Below are positions 1-8,113 of a stretch of 46,916 bases of DNA, piece by piece (the first letter of the stretch is position 1; each line of letters opens with the position of its first letter). Below the pieces are notes generated by a model that saw only the letters and a program-made list of their open reading frames with translations, made no database searches and was not told where the DNA came from. Position numbers and translations under genes: made by a program. Source of the stretch: Natronolimnohabitans innermongolicus JCM 12255 (lineage in GTDB: Archaea > Halobacteriota > Halobacteria > Halobacteriales > Natrialbaceae); contig NZ_AOHZ01000085.1 of NCBI RefSeq assembly GCF_000337215.1, forward strand, positions 1 to 46,916. The letters run 5' to 3'.

Positions 1-1457
1 GGGAACTCGTAGACGGTCTGGAACATCTCGTCGACGTCCATGATCTCGGCGGGGTCGTCGGCGGTGAAGCCGGTGATGTCCGCGCCGGAACTGAACGCCT
101 TGTCGCCGGCTCCCTCGAAGACGACGCAGGCGACCTCGTCGACGTCGACGTCGGTGAGGAGTCGGTCGATCTCCATGAACATGTCGTCGGACATCGAGTT
201 CATCCGCTCCTGGCGGTCGAGTTCGATCTCGAGAACGCCGTCGTCGTCGACTTCCCAGTTGATGTAGTGGTAGGGCGGATCGACGCGGTAGTCGTAGAAC
301 CCCTTGCCGGCGTCTTCGCCGGTCCAGCCCTCCTCGACGAGTTCGACGAGGTAGTCGGCGGGCTCGTAGCGGTCCTCGCCGTACTCCTCGTACAGCGACT
401 CGAGTTTCTCGAGGACGATATCGAGGCCGAGTCGGTCGCCGCGCCGGCACATCCCTTCGGGGAAGCTGCCGCCGAGGCGGAGGCCGACGTCGATCGCTTC
501 GGGCGTGGCGACGTCGTTACCGACGAGCCAGGCGGCCTTGTTGATCATCACGGCCTCGGCTCGCAACACGTCGTAGTCGCCGGCGTCCTCGGGTTCGTAG
601 TCGACGCCGTCGCCGTCCTCGTAGTCGTAGAAGCCCTTCCCGCTTTTATTGCCGAGGTTGTCGTTCTCGACCTTTTCTTCGATCGCCGGCGGGACGGGTT
701 GTCCCGACGCATCGCGGAAGTGGTACGCGATGTCGATGCCGCCGAAGTCGTTGAGTTCGAACGGCCCCATCGGGTAGCCACGCTTGTAAACCATCGACGC
801 GTCGGCTTCCTGAACGGTGGTCTCGTCGTTCGAGAGCATCCAGGCGGCCTCCTCCATGAACGGGACGAGGACGGTGTTGACGACGAAGCCGTGGACGTCC
901 TTGCGGACGTAGATCGGCGTCTTGTCGACCGACTCGGCCCACTCGTAGGCCGCCTCGGCGGTTTCGTCGCTCGTCGCCTCGCCGTAGGTGACCTCGACGA
1001 GATCCATCTTCACCGGCGGGTTGAAAAAGTGCAGGCCGACGACCTGGTCCGGCCGGTCGGTCGCCGACGCGATATCCGAGATCGAGAGACTCGAGGTGTT
1101 CGACGCCAAAATGGCGTGGTCGGGGGCGTGCTCGTCGACCGTCGAGAACGTATCCTCCTTGATCTCGAGTTGTTCGGGGACGGCCTCGATGACCAGATCG
1201 GCGTCCGAGACCGCGTCGGCGAGATCCGTCGTCGTCTCGACTCGGTCGAGCACGGTCTCCGCGGACTCGTCGATCTGGCCCTTCTCCGCGAGTTTTTCGA
1301 CGCTCCATTCGATGTTGTCGTACCCGTCCTGGACGAGGTCGTCCTCGATGTCGCGCATCGTCACGTCGTAGCCGCCGATCGCGGCCACCTCCGCGATTCC
1401 GTGACCCATGCTGCCGGCACCGAGCACTGCTACTCGTTCGACTAGCTCGTTCGCCAT
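1..1457 (-). CDS. 3-hydroxyacyl-CoA dehydrogenase / enoyl-CoA hydratase fusion, 3' end outside window
   Basis: This is a bifunctional beta-oxidation enzyme: the N-terminal domain oxidises (S)-3-hydroxyacyl-CoA with NAD+, and the C-terminal crotonase domain hydrates enoyl-CoA. The start is the ATG at 1457 (MANELVERVAVLGAG). The Rossmann motif GAGSMG follows at about residues 13-18. The dehydrogenase domain runs to a GFYDY sequence near residue 390. A linker then leads into a crotonase domain with its first oxyanion loop (GAGDKAFSSGAD) before the window edge. About 485 residues are visible; the family is usually about 650, so the C-terminal part is missing only because the window ends. A TATA-like box lies at 1483-1493, so it can be transcribed separately although it follows the ADP-forming synthetase genes by 53 bp. 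Positions 18033-19205 hold a paralogue that stops at the domain junction. Family identification is secure; substrate is unknown. Confidence 0.93.
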   Translation of the reverse strand, partial: MANELVERVAVLGAGSMGHGIAEVAAIGGYDVTMRDIEDDLVQDGYDNIEWSVEKLAEKGQIDESAETVLDRVETTTDLADAVSDADLVIEAVPEQLEIKEDTFSTVDEHAPDHAILASNTSSLSISDIASATDRPDQVVGLHFFNPPVKMDLVEVTYGEATSDETAEAAYEWAESVDKTPIYVRKDVHGFVVNTVLVPFMEEAAWMLSNDETTVQEADASMVYKRGYPMGPFELNDFGGIDIAYHFRDASGQPVPPAIEEKVENDNLGNKSGKGFYDYEDGDGVDYEPEDAGDYDVLRAEAVMINKAAWLVGNDVATPEAIDVGLRLGGSFPEGMCRRGDRLGLDIVLEKLESLYEEYGEDRYEPADYLVELVEEGWTGEDAGKGFYDYRVDPPYHYINWEVDDDGVLEIELDRQERMNSMSDDMFMEIDRLLTDVDVDEVACVVFEGAGDKAFSSGADITGFTADDPAEIMDVDEMFQTVYEF

Positions 1458-1482
1458 CACGAGTATCTGCGCTACCTCGTCA

Positions 1483-1493
1483 CATATATCTTT
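1483..1493 (-). promoter_or_regulatory. TATA-like box of the dehydrogenase/hydratase fusion
   Basis: On the minus strand this reads AAAGATATATG, about 30 bp upstream of the ATG at 1457, in the 53-bp gap after the synthetase beta gene. This spacing implies a leader of only a few bases. Confidence 0.6.
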
Positions 1494-1510
1494 GGAAGCG
1501 ATTCCGCCGC

Positions 1511-2212
1511 TCAGGCGTCGTCGGTTCGCGTCACGAGCGCGTCGAGCGCGACCGCGTCGTCGGGCCGCGCGAGCACCGGGTTGATCTCGACGTCGCGGAC
1601 GTCCTCGCGCTCGGCGAGCAGGTCGCCGACGGTGACGATCGCTTCGGCGACGGCCAGCCGATCGACCGTCGGCCCGCCGCGATAGCCGTCGAACAGCGGC
1701 GACGCCTCGAGTTCCTCGGTCATCTCGAGGGCTTCGGCCGTCGAGATCGGCGCGATCCGGTGGGTCGTATCCTGCAACACCTCGACGGCGGTGCCGCCGA
1801 GTCCGAGGAGGACCGTCGGACCGAACGAGGGATCGCGCGTTCCGCCGACGATGACCTCGAGTCCGGCCTCGAGATCGACGGCTTCCTCGACCAGGACGTC
1901 GGCGTCGACGTCGCGGTCGGCTGCGGCCTCGAGGATCGCCGACGCGGCCGACCGAACCGCCGCGTCGTCCTCGAGGTTGACGTTCACGCCGATACCGTCG
2001 GCCCACTCGCTTTTGTGCTGGATCGACGGCGAGGCAACCTTGACGACGACGGGGTAGCCGATCCGCTCCGCGACGTCGACGGCCTCCGCGGGCGATCGGA
2101 CGCGCTCGCCGTCCGGGACGGAGAGCCCGCGCTCGCCGAGCAACGCCTTCGCCTCGGGTTCCGTCAGCGCCGATCGACCGCTCTCGGCCGCCGCGTCGAT
2201 CGGATCACTCAT
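1511..2212 (-). CDS. ADP-forming acyl-CoA synthetase, beta subunit (ATP-grasp)
   Basis: Small subunit of an ADP-forming acetyl/acyl-CoA synthetase, which interconverts acyl-CoA + ADP + Pi with acid + ATP + CoA. The 233-residue length fits the ATP-grasp_5 beta subunit of archaeal two-subunit enzymes. GYPVVVKVASPSIQHKSE (about residues 52-69) holds His66, which corresponds to the second phosphorylated histidine (His71 beta) described in the Pyrococcus furiosus enzyme. The nucleotide-binding end has the usual DVEINPVLA motif. Its start overlaps the end of the alpha gene by 8 bp, so the two are translationally linked. Direction in vivo (acid activation or ATP production) and substrate cannot be read from the sequence. 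Haloarchaeal homologues are often alpha-beta fusions; this one is split. Confidence 0.93.
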   Translation of the reverse strand: MSDPIDAAAESGRSALTEPEAKALLGERGLSVPDGERVRSPAEAVDVAERIGYPVVVKVASPSIQHKSEWADGIGVNVNLEDDAAVRSAASAILEAAADRDVDADVLVEEAVDLEAGLEVIVGGTRDPSFGPTVLLGLGGTAVEVLQDTTHRIAPISTAEALEMTEELEASPLFDGYRGGPTVDRLAVAEAIVTVGDLLAEREDVRDVEINPVLARPDDAVALDALVTRTDDA

Positions 2213-3593
2213 CGGCGGTCACCCCCGAGACCGCGTCGTCGACGTTCGGATCGGCGTTTCGCCGCGCGTACTGTACGAGCCCGGCGACGGCGTCGGCGCC
2301 GCTCTCGGGCGTCCGGTAGGTCGGAATCCCGAGTTCCTCGAGTTTCGGGAGCTCCTCGTCCAGTACGCGCTCGGGCCCGCCGCTGGCGAAGACGATCGGC
2401 TTGTCGACGTCCTCGACGACCTCCTCGAGCGTCTCGACGGGATAGCCGAGCCCCTTCTCGTAGAGTTCGTAGACGAGCACGACGTCGACGTTCTCGTCGC
2501 GGGCGACGGCGCCGACGACCTCGCCGAACTCGGGCATCGGTCGACCGGTGTCGACGGGGTTCTCCGAGAACGTGATGCCGGGAAGGATCTCCTCGACGAC
2601 GTCCTGGGTCTCCTCGGTGAGCGACGGCAGGACCGCCCCGTTCGCCTTTAGTCGGTCCGTGATCGCGATCCCCGGGCCCGCCTGGGCGGTGACGACGCCG
2701 ACGTTCGGGCCGTCGGGCTCGGGGCAGGTCGCGAGCGCCGTTCCGGCGTCGATCAACTCCGCACAGGATCGAACCGTCGGAACGCCGTACTGCGCGAACC
2801 CGGCCTTGTACAGTTCGTACTCCCCGGTCAGTGCGCCCGTGTGCGATTCGGCGAAGTCGCCGACGTCCTGTTCGCCGACGTGGTACGCGACGACCGGCGT
2901 GTCGACTGACTCGCACGTCTCGAGGAGTTCGCGCGCATCGGCCGTTCCCTCGACGTGTAGCAGGATCGTCTCTGTTCGCTCGTCGTCGTCGAAGTACTCG
3001 ATCGCCTCTTTGAAGCCGATGTTCGCGCGGTTGCCGAGGCCGACCATCGCCGAGACGCCGATACCGAGGTTCTGGGCTCTGAAGCCGAGCGAGTAGGAGA
3101 GGCCGCCGCTCTGGGCGACGATCGCCAGGTTCCCGGCCGGAATCGTCTCGAGGTCGGTCGTGAACGTCGCGTAGAGGTTCTTCTCGGGGACGAGAAAGCC
3201 GCTCGTGTTCGGCCCGAGCAACGCGACGCCGCTGGATTCGGCCGCGTCGATGAGCCGTTCCTGGAGCTGTTCGCCGTCGCCGCCGGTTTCGGCGAAGCCG
3301 CCCGCGAAGATGACAGCGCCGCCGACGCCGGCCTCCCCGCACTCTTCGATGACGTCCGGCACCGCTGCCGCCGGGACACAGAGCAACGCGAGGTCGGGGT
3401 CGTCGTCGATTTCGGTTACCGAGGCGACGAACTCCCGGCCGAACACGTCACCCTCGCCGGAGGGGTTGACCGGATAGACGTCACCGCCGAACTCGAGGGC
3501 GTTTCGCATCGCTTCGTAACCGATCTTTCCCGGGGTATCCGACGCGCCGATGACGGCGATACTTCCCGGATCGAACAATCGTGTGACGGACAT
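2205..3593 (-). CDS. ADP-forming acyl-CoA synthetase, alpha subunit
   Basis: Large subunit (462 aa) of the same enzyme. An N-terminal CoA-binding Rossmann domain (SIAVIGASDTPGKIG, residues 11-25) is followed by succinyl-CoA-ligase-like domains. The SHTG motif at residues 250-253 contains His251, matching the phosphorylated active-site His257 alpha of the P. furiosus enzyme. I chose the ATG at 3593 because the longer reading frame upstream is not conserved in character and because a TATA-like box at 3615-3623 lies about 26 bp before this ATG. It is first in a likely operon with the beta subunit and perhaps the downstream dehydrogenase/hydratase fusion. It is divergent from an IclR regulator, a common arrangement for a local regulator and its target. 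Confidence 0.93.
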   Translation of the reverse strand: MSVTRLFDPGSIAVIGASDTPGKIGYEAMRNALEFGGDVYPVNPSGEGDVFGREFVASVTEIDDDPDLALLCVPAAAVPDVIEECGEAGVGGAVIFAGGFAETGGDGEQLQERLIDAAESSGVALLGPNTSGFLVPEKNLYATFTTDLETIPAGNLAIVAQSGGLSYSLGFRAQNLGIGVSAMVGLGNRANIGFKEAIEYFDDDERTETILLHVEGTADARELLETCESVDTPVVAYHVGEQDVGDFAESHTGALTGEYELYKAGFAQYGVPTVRSCAELIDAGTALATCPEPDGPNVGVVTAQAGPGIAITDRLKANGAVLPSLTEETQDVVEEILPGITFSENPVDTGRPMPEFGEVVGAVARDENVDVVLVYELYEKGLGYPVETLEEVVEDVDKPIVFASGGPERVLDEELPKLEELGIPTYRTPESGADAVAGLVQYARRNADPNVDDAVSGVTADE

Positions 3594-3614
3594 GGTTCGC
3601 AGTTCCGGTAAGAC

Positions 3615-3623
3615 GATAAAAGT
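3615..3623 (-). promoter_or_regulatory. TATA-like box of the synthetase alpha/beta operon
   Basis: Minus-strand ACTTTTATC about 26 bp upstream of the ATG at 3593. It shares a 208-bp divergent intergenic region with the IclR gene. Confidence 0.6.
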
Positions 3624-3770
3624 CTTTTCCCTCCCGCTCTCGCGATCGGCCGATACCGCGTCCACCGGGCGCGAATCGGCTGAAACGATAGTCTCGCGAC
3701 CCGCCGACCGGTCGATCCCACCCGTGCCGTTTCTCGCCGTCTCTCCCGAACCGTCCAAAATAGTCGAACA

Positions 3771-3779
3771 GCTTAATAG
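3771..3779 (+). promoter_or_regulatory. TATA-like box of the IclR regulator
   Basis: GCTTAATAG centred about 26 bp before the ATG at 3802, supporting that start and a leaderless transcript. Confidence 0.6.
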
Positions 3780-3801
3780 CGGGAGTCGTATACGTACTGG
3801 T

Positions 3802-4551
3802 ATGTCCGGCATGAAATCGGTTCAACGAGCCTTCGACGTAATAGACGTCCTCTGGAAGCTCGACGGCGCTGGGCCGACCGAGATCGCAAACGAGATGGAT
3901 ATCCCGCGAAGCACGGCCCACGTCTACCTCCAGACGCTCGAGTCGACGGGATACGTCGTGAGCACCGCTGGCACGTACAAACTCAGCCACGCGTTCCTCT
4001 CGATGGGATCGCGGATCCAACAGCGAAACCAGATCTACCAGGTCTCGCGGCGCGCCATCCCGGATCTGGCCGAGGAAACGGGGGAGGTCGTGACGCTCGT
4101 GATTGAGGAGGCGGGCGAAGCCGTCTTCCTCCAGCGGGAGTCCGGCGAGAAGGCGATCGAACTCGGGCTGTACGCCGGCCTCACGCTCCCGCTTTACTCC
4201 CACGCGGCCGGAAAGACCATCCTCTCGCAACTCCCGTCGAAGCGCGTCGACGAGATCATCGATACACGGGGGCTCGAACCGGTCACGACCGAAACGATAA
4301 CCGATAGAGAACGCCTTCGCGAGGAACTCGAGACGATCCGATCGGACGGCTACGCCGTCGACTGGGACCAACAGATCGAGGGGATGGGGACGATCGCCGT
4401 TCCGATCGTGGTCGACGATACGGTCGAGGGGAGCATCGGTATCGCCTGTCCGACCGAGCGGGTGAAAAACGAGTCCTATCGGATGGAGCTGGTGAACAAG
4501 CTCCGAGAGACCAACGAGACGATCACGATCAAGTATCGGTACGGCACCTGA
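3802..4551 (+). CDS. IclR family transcriptional regulator
   Basis: A 249-residue DNA-binding regulator. An N-terminal winged helix-turn-helix (about residues 1-65, with GPTEIANEMDIPRSTAHVYLQ-like recognition helices) is followed by an IclR effector domain (about 80-245) of the kind that binds small organic acids or their derivatives. The start MSGMKSVQRAF is supported by the TATA-like box at 3771-3779; a longer frame upstream overlaps the divergent gene and is not plausible. It is transcribed divergently from the ADP-forming synthetase genes, so control of that operon is the simplest hypothesis. It may also control the convergent YjiH-like gene. The effector is unknown. Confidence 0.93.
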   Translation: MSGMKSVQRAFDVIDVLWKLDGAGPTEIANEMDIPRSTAHVYLQTLESTGYVVSTAGTYKLSHAFLSMGSRIQQRNQIYQVSRRAIPDLAEETGEVVTLVIEEAGEAVFLQRESGEKAIELGLYAGLTLPLYSHAAGKTILSQLPSKRVDEIIDTRGLEPVTTETITDRERLREELETIRSDGYAVDWDQQIEGMGTIAVPIVVDDTVEGSIGIACPTERVKNESYRMELVNKLRETNETITIKYRYGT

Positions 4552-4747
4552 TCGGCGCTCCGTCTCCTGATTCGTTCTCTTGATTCTCTCGAGAATCGCC
4601 GCTTTGCTATCGCATCCCTTTCCGACGGTCGACGACCGAGTTCGACCCGTTCTGGCAGTAGTACTCGTTCTGCGGGACGCTGGCGTCATCGAACTCGGAG
4701 ACGCGTCGCGGCCGTCGGGTCGCCGGATACTCGAGACGGCGGCCGTC

Positions 4748-6202
4748 TCAGAGTAGCCCGGCGAGGTTGACGGCGTGGGTCAGCGCGGCGCTAATCGGGA
4801 TCAACACGAGCGTTCGGACCACGAAGATAGCGGTGATGTCGCGGAGGCGGACCGGAATGTCCGTGAACATGTCCATCATCATCGGGCCGGAGGCCGCAAG
4901 GAAGAGGATCTGGCCGCTCACGACGAGGATGACGAAGAACTGCGCCATCGGCGCGAGTCCGGTCGCCATCAGCGCGCCGACGTACATTTCGGCGAAGCCG
5001 ATGATGAGCGCCGACGCGACGACGTCCGCGTCCGGGATGCCAAACGCCGCGATGACGGGCTCGAGGGGTGTGGAGATGAGCTGGAACAGCTGCGTGTTGT
5101 GGTAGGTGAGCAGGACCAGCGTCCCGACGGCGACGACGGTGCCGGTGATCGTCGCGGTGAGGACGATGCCGTCGACGAGTCCCTTCCAGCCCGCGCGCAC
5201 GGACGACGTTCCTTTCGATTCCTCCATCGCTTCGCTGAGGGCGAGACGGACGTAATCGCCGGCCGAGCCGTTGAGCTTCGGTTCGACGTTCGGCTCGGCG
5301 ATGTACTCCTCGGGAACGCGAGACAGCGGCGGGATACGGATCGTCACGATCGCCGCTGCGAGGATCGCGATGAGATAGGCGAGCAGAATGACGGGGAAGA
5401 TGTGGAGCATGTCGAACGCGGCCGCGAAGACGCCGATCGTCCCGATACTCGCCGTCCCGAAGCACGAGCAGATGATGAAGACCTCGCGTTTGTTGTAACC
5501 GCCCCTATCGAACACCGTTCGCGTGACGTAGAAGCCAATCGCGAACGAGCCCGCCCACGACGCGGCGCCGTCGAGCGCCGATCGGCCGGGCAGTCCGAAC
5601 AGCGGCTGCATGACGGGCCGCGCGAGCGTCCCGACGAACTCGAGGGCGCCGCACTCGATGAGCATGTTGACGAAGATCGAGCCGAGCGGGATGATGATCA
5701 CGATGCTCAAGATGAGCGTCCCCCAGACGATGCCGGAGACGTCCGGATCGAGTACCAGCGCCGGACCGACCTCGAAGAGGAAGCCGGTCGCGATCACCGC
5801 GCCGAGGATCCGTAACGCCCAGAAGGCGGTGTTCGTCTCCCAGAGTTCGAGGCTCAGCCGATCAACTGTCTCGTCCTCGAGTTCGTAGATCCGTCGCGAG
5901 TGAAACTCCGAAACCGTCGTCAGCAGCGCCGAGCCGACGACCATCAGCCAGGCCATGCCGAGGACGTACTGGGCGGCGTTCGCCTCGATAATGCCGACGA
6001 AGATGTCGAACGGAACCGTGACCGTCTCCCCCCACGGAACCGGGAGTACGAAAAACGCTAGCCCGATCGAGAACACGGTGACGAACCGGACGAACGGAAT
6101 CGTCTCCGTCTCGGTGAGGGAGTCCTCGTCGATCGTTTGCTCGTCGGGTTCGGCGTGTTCCCACGTCTCTGTATCACTACGCCACGCGTCTTGCCGAAGC
6201 AT
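4748..6202 (-). CDS. YjiH family membrane protein (nucleoside-recognition/Gate domain)
   Basis: A 484-residue integral membrane protein with an acidic cytoplasmic N-terminus (about residues 1-35) and roughly ten to twelve hydrophobic segments. It resembles YjiH family proteins, which carry a Gate (nucleoside recognition) domain and are thought to be carriers, though their substrates are poorly known. A long hydrophilic stretch near residues 290-340 separates two membrane halves. The ATG at 6202 is preceded by a good TATA-like box at 6226-6234. It stands alone on the minus strand between the IclR gene and a 677-bp gene-free region. In this setting, transport of an organic acid or nucleoside-like compound is possible but unproven. 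Confidence 0.85.
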   Translation of the reverse strand: MLRQDAWRSDTETWEHAEPDEQTIDEDSLTETETIPFVRFVTVFSIGLAFFVLPVPWGETVTVPFDIFVGIIEANAAQYVLGMAWLMVVGSALLTTVSEFHSRRIYELEDETVDRLSLELWETNTAFWALRILGAVIATGFLFEVGPALVLDPDVSGIVWGTLILSIVIIIPLGSIFVNMLIECGALEFVGTLARPVMQPLFGLPGRSALDGAASWAGSFAIGFYVTRTVFDRGGYNKREVFIICSCFGTASIGTIGVFAAAFDMLHIFPVILLAYLIAILAAAIVTIRIPPLSRVPEEYIAEPNVEPKLNGSAGDYVRLALSEAMEESKGTSSVRAGWKGLVDGIVLTATITGTVVAVGTLVLLTYHNTQLFQLISTPLEPVIAAFGIPDADVVASALIIGFAEMYVGALMATGLAPMAQFFVILVVSGQILFLAASGPMMMDMFTDIPVRLRDITAIFVVRTLVLIPISAALTHAVNLAGLL

Positions 6203-6225
6203 ATCATGTGACTATGTTACATTAG

Positions 6226-6234
6226 TTATATATG
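6226..6234 (-). promoter_or_regulatory. TATA-like box of the YjiH-like gene
   Basis: Minus-strand CATATATAA about 28 bp upstream of the ATG at 6202; one of the clearest archaeal TATA boxes in the window. Confidence 0.65.
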
Positions 6235-6338
6235 TTTCGGTACCTTCGCAGACTGGTTCGCGACCGTACAACTATCGCCGAACATCGTCTCGTTTTTCAG
6301 AGTGTCACGGAACAATGTCTCTCTTGTGACGCTTTTAG

Positions 6339-6418
6339 CGTAGCTACTGAACGCCACTACACAGCCGACCGTCAGATGGTGTTCCGATCAGTGTGCAACT
6401 CGTTTCAGTGGCTCCTAC
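6339..6418. repeat. Short palindromic interspersed repeat, degenerate copy
   Basis: The right arm, read in reverse complement, is TAGGAGCCACTGAAACG... with TGCACAC further in. It shares AGCCACTGAAA and TGCACAC with the copy at 9982-10067. The left arm (TAGCTACTGAACG) is a decayed inverted version, so the unit is an imperfect hairpin of about 80 bp. It encodes nothing. Confidence 0.5.
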
Positions 6419-6850
6419 CGTTCCCGTCGCCCCTTCTTGCGTCGGATGGTCGGTCGTCTCGAGCCGGTCACGTCCACAACTGTTGGATACCTCTCTTTCT
6501 AGCGAGAGTATTCGGACGGAGCGTACGCTGCACGGATTGTACGGGCCGGTCGGCCGCCGCGTCGAAACAGACTGATGAGCGACGGTCGTTCAATTGATTT
6601 ACGAGGGTACTTCTGTAATACCCTGGGCTCTGTTGTGAACGATTCTCTCTGTCTGAGGCTACCACGGCACAGCACATATCCACTACTGTTGGATGAATTC
6701 CGTTCTCGTGTCGGTACGTCTGTCGTTGTCGCTCGCGTTCGTCTCCGCCATTGATTCCGCCGTCTACGGTCGGACTGGGCCGCTACAGGGTGTCGCTGCA
6801 CCGCCGACTTCCGTTCGACGCCCCCGGGACGAGGCGCGTAACGACAATCC

Positions 6851-6860
6851 GTAAATTTAG
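6851..6860 (+). promoter_or_regulatory. TATA-like box of acyl-CoA dehydrogenase 1
   Basis: GTAAATTTAG about 28 bp before the ATG at 6885. Confidence 0.55.
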
Positions 6861-6884
6861 GTGGACCCAGTCGTACTATCCGAT

Positions 6885-8030
6885 ATGGACTTCGCGATAC
6901 CGTCCGAACAGCAGGCGATGCTCGAGGAGATCCGCCGGTTCGGCGAGAACGAGATCGAGCCGGTCGCCGGGGAGTACGACCGCGACGAGACGTACCCTCA
7001 CGAGATCATGGACAAAGCCGCCGAGATGGGGCTGCTCGGCTCGGCGTTCCCGGTCGAGTACGGCGGCGCCGACTACTCGATGCTCGAGCGCGCGCTGATG
7101 ATCGAGGAACTGTTCTCGATCGACCCCGGAATCGCCCTCTGTATCACGTCCGCCGACTTCGGCAGCGAGGCGATCCTCGAGTTCGGCACCGAGGAACAGA
7201 AAGAACGGTACCTGCCGCCGATCGCGGCGGGCGAGGCGGTGATGGGCGCGGCGATCTCGGAACCGCAGGCCGGCTCCGACGTGACCTCGCTGACGACGCG
7301 CGCGGAGAAAAGTGGTGACGAGTGGGTCATCAACGGCAACAAGATGTGGATCACGAACGGAACGATCGGCGACTACTTCGTCGTTCTCTGCGAGACGGAT
7401 CCCGACGCCGAGAGCCGCCACGCCGGCTACTCCCAGCTCATCGTCGAGGCCGACCGCGACGGGTTCGACGCGGACAAGATCAGCGGCAAGATGGGCGTCC
7501 GCGCCAGTCCGACGGCCGAACTGATCCTCGACGACGTCCGCGTCCCCGAGGCAAACCTCGTCGGCACGCGCGGCGAGGGCTTCTACCAGCAGATGCAGTT
7601 CTTCGACGAGACGCGCGTCACCGTCGCCGCACAGGGCGTCGGCATCGCGACGGGCGCGGCCGACCGCGCACGCGAGTACGCCCAGGAGCGCGAACAGTTC
7701 GACCAGGCCATCGCCGAGTTCCAGGCGATCCAGCACAAGATCGCGGAGATGTACACCGACATCGAGGCGGCGCGCCAGCTCACCTACAAGGCCGCCTGGG
7801 CCGCGGACCGGGACGACGTCGACGGAACGCGGTACTCCTCGATGGCTAAGGAGTACGGCTCCCGCGTGGCCGTCGACGTCGCCAACGAGGCGGTCCAGAT
7901 CCACGGGGGCTCGGGCTACGTCGACGACTTCGCCGTCGAGCGCTTCTACCGCGACGCGAAGATCACCCAGATCTACGAGGGGACGACCGAAGTTCAGAAG
8001 AACATCATCGCTCGAGAACTGCTCTCGTGA
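6885..8030 (+). CDS. Acyl-CoA dehydrogenase 1 (canonical catalytic Glu)
   Basis: FAD-dependent acyl-CoA dehydrogenase, 381 aa, the usual length, oxidising acyl-CoA to trans-2-enoyl-CoA and passing electrons to electron-transfer flavoprotein. N-terminal helical domain, middle beta domain (SEPQAGSDVTSL; WVINGNKMWITNG) and C-terminal helical domain are all present. The C-terminus has the classic IYEGTTEVQ motif, so the catalytic base is Glu365. At the alternative base position used by isovaleryl-CoA dehydrogenase it has Thr (FDETRVTVA). It is therefore of the short/medium-chain type, unlike the other three dehydrogenases in the window. The TATA-like box at 6851-6860 supports this ATG over one 24 bp upstream. 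An acyl-CoA ligase follows 83 bp downstream on the same strand. Confidence 0.95.
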   Translation: MDFAIPSEQQAMLEEIRRFGENEIEPVAGEYDRDETYPHEIMDKAAEMGLLGSAFPVEYGGADYSMLERALMIEELFSIDPGIALCITSADFGSEAILEFGTEEQKERYLPPIAAGEAVMGAAISEPQAGSDVTSLTTRAEKSGDEWVINGNKMWITNGTIGDYFVVLCETDPDAESRHAGYSQLIVEADRDGFDADKISGKMGVRASPTAELILDDVRVPEANLVGTRGEGFYQQMQFFDETRVTVAAQGVGIATGAADRAREYAQEREQFDQAIAEFQAIQHKIAEMYTDIEAARQLTYKAAWAADRDDVDGTRYSSMAKEYGSRVAVDVANEAVQIHGGSGYVDDFAVERFYRDAKITQIYEGTTEVQKNIIARELLS

Positions 8031-8113
8031 GCCGATGACCCGACGACCCGACCGAGCCGAGCCACCGAAACCGATATGCTGATAGAGACACACACCCACA
8101 CACTGATCCAACC

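Larger units (their letters stand above)
6208..6884. other. Gene-free region of 677 bp
   Basis: No convincing coding frame is present. Local GC content is lower than in the genes. It holds the promoter of the YjiH-like gene at its left end, a degenerate palindromic repeat copy at about 6339-6418, and the promoter of the acyl-CoA dehydrogenase at its right end. Short frames here lack GC-rich third codon positions. Confidence 0.6.

Noticed and set aside
267-1445. A 392-codon plus-strand frame
   Set aside because: It is antisense to the clear dehydrogenase/hydratase fusion and consists of Val/Asp/Arg-rich shadow sequence.
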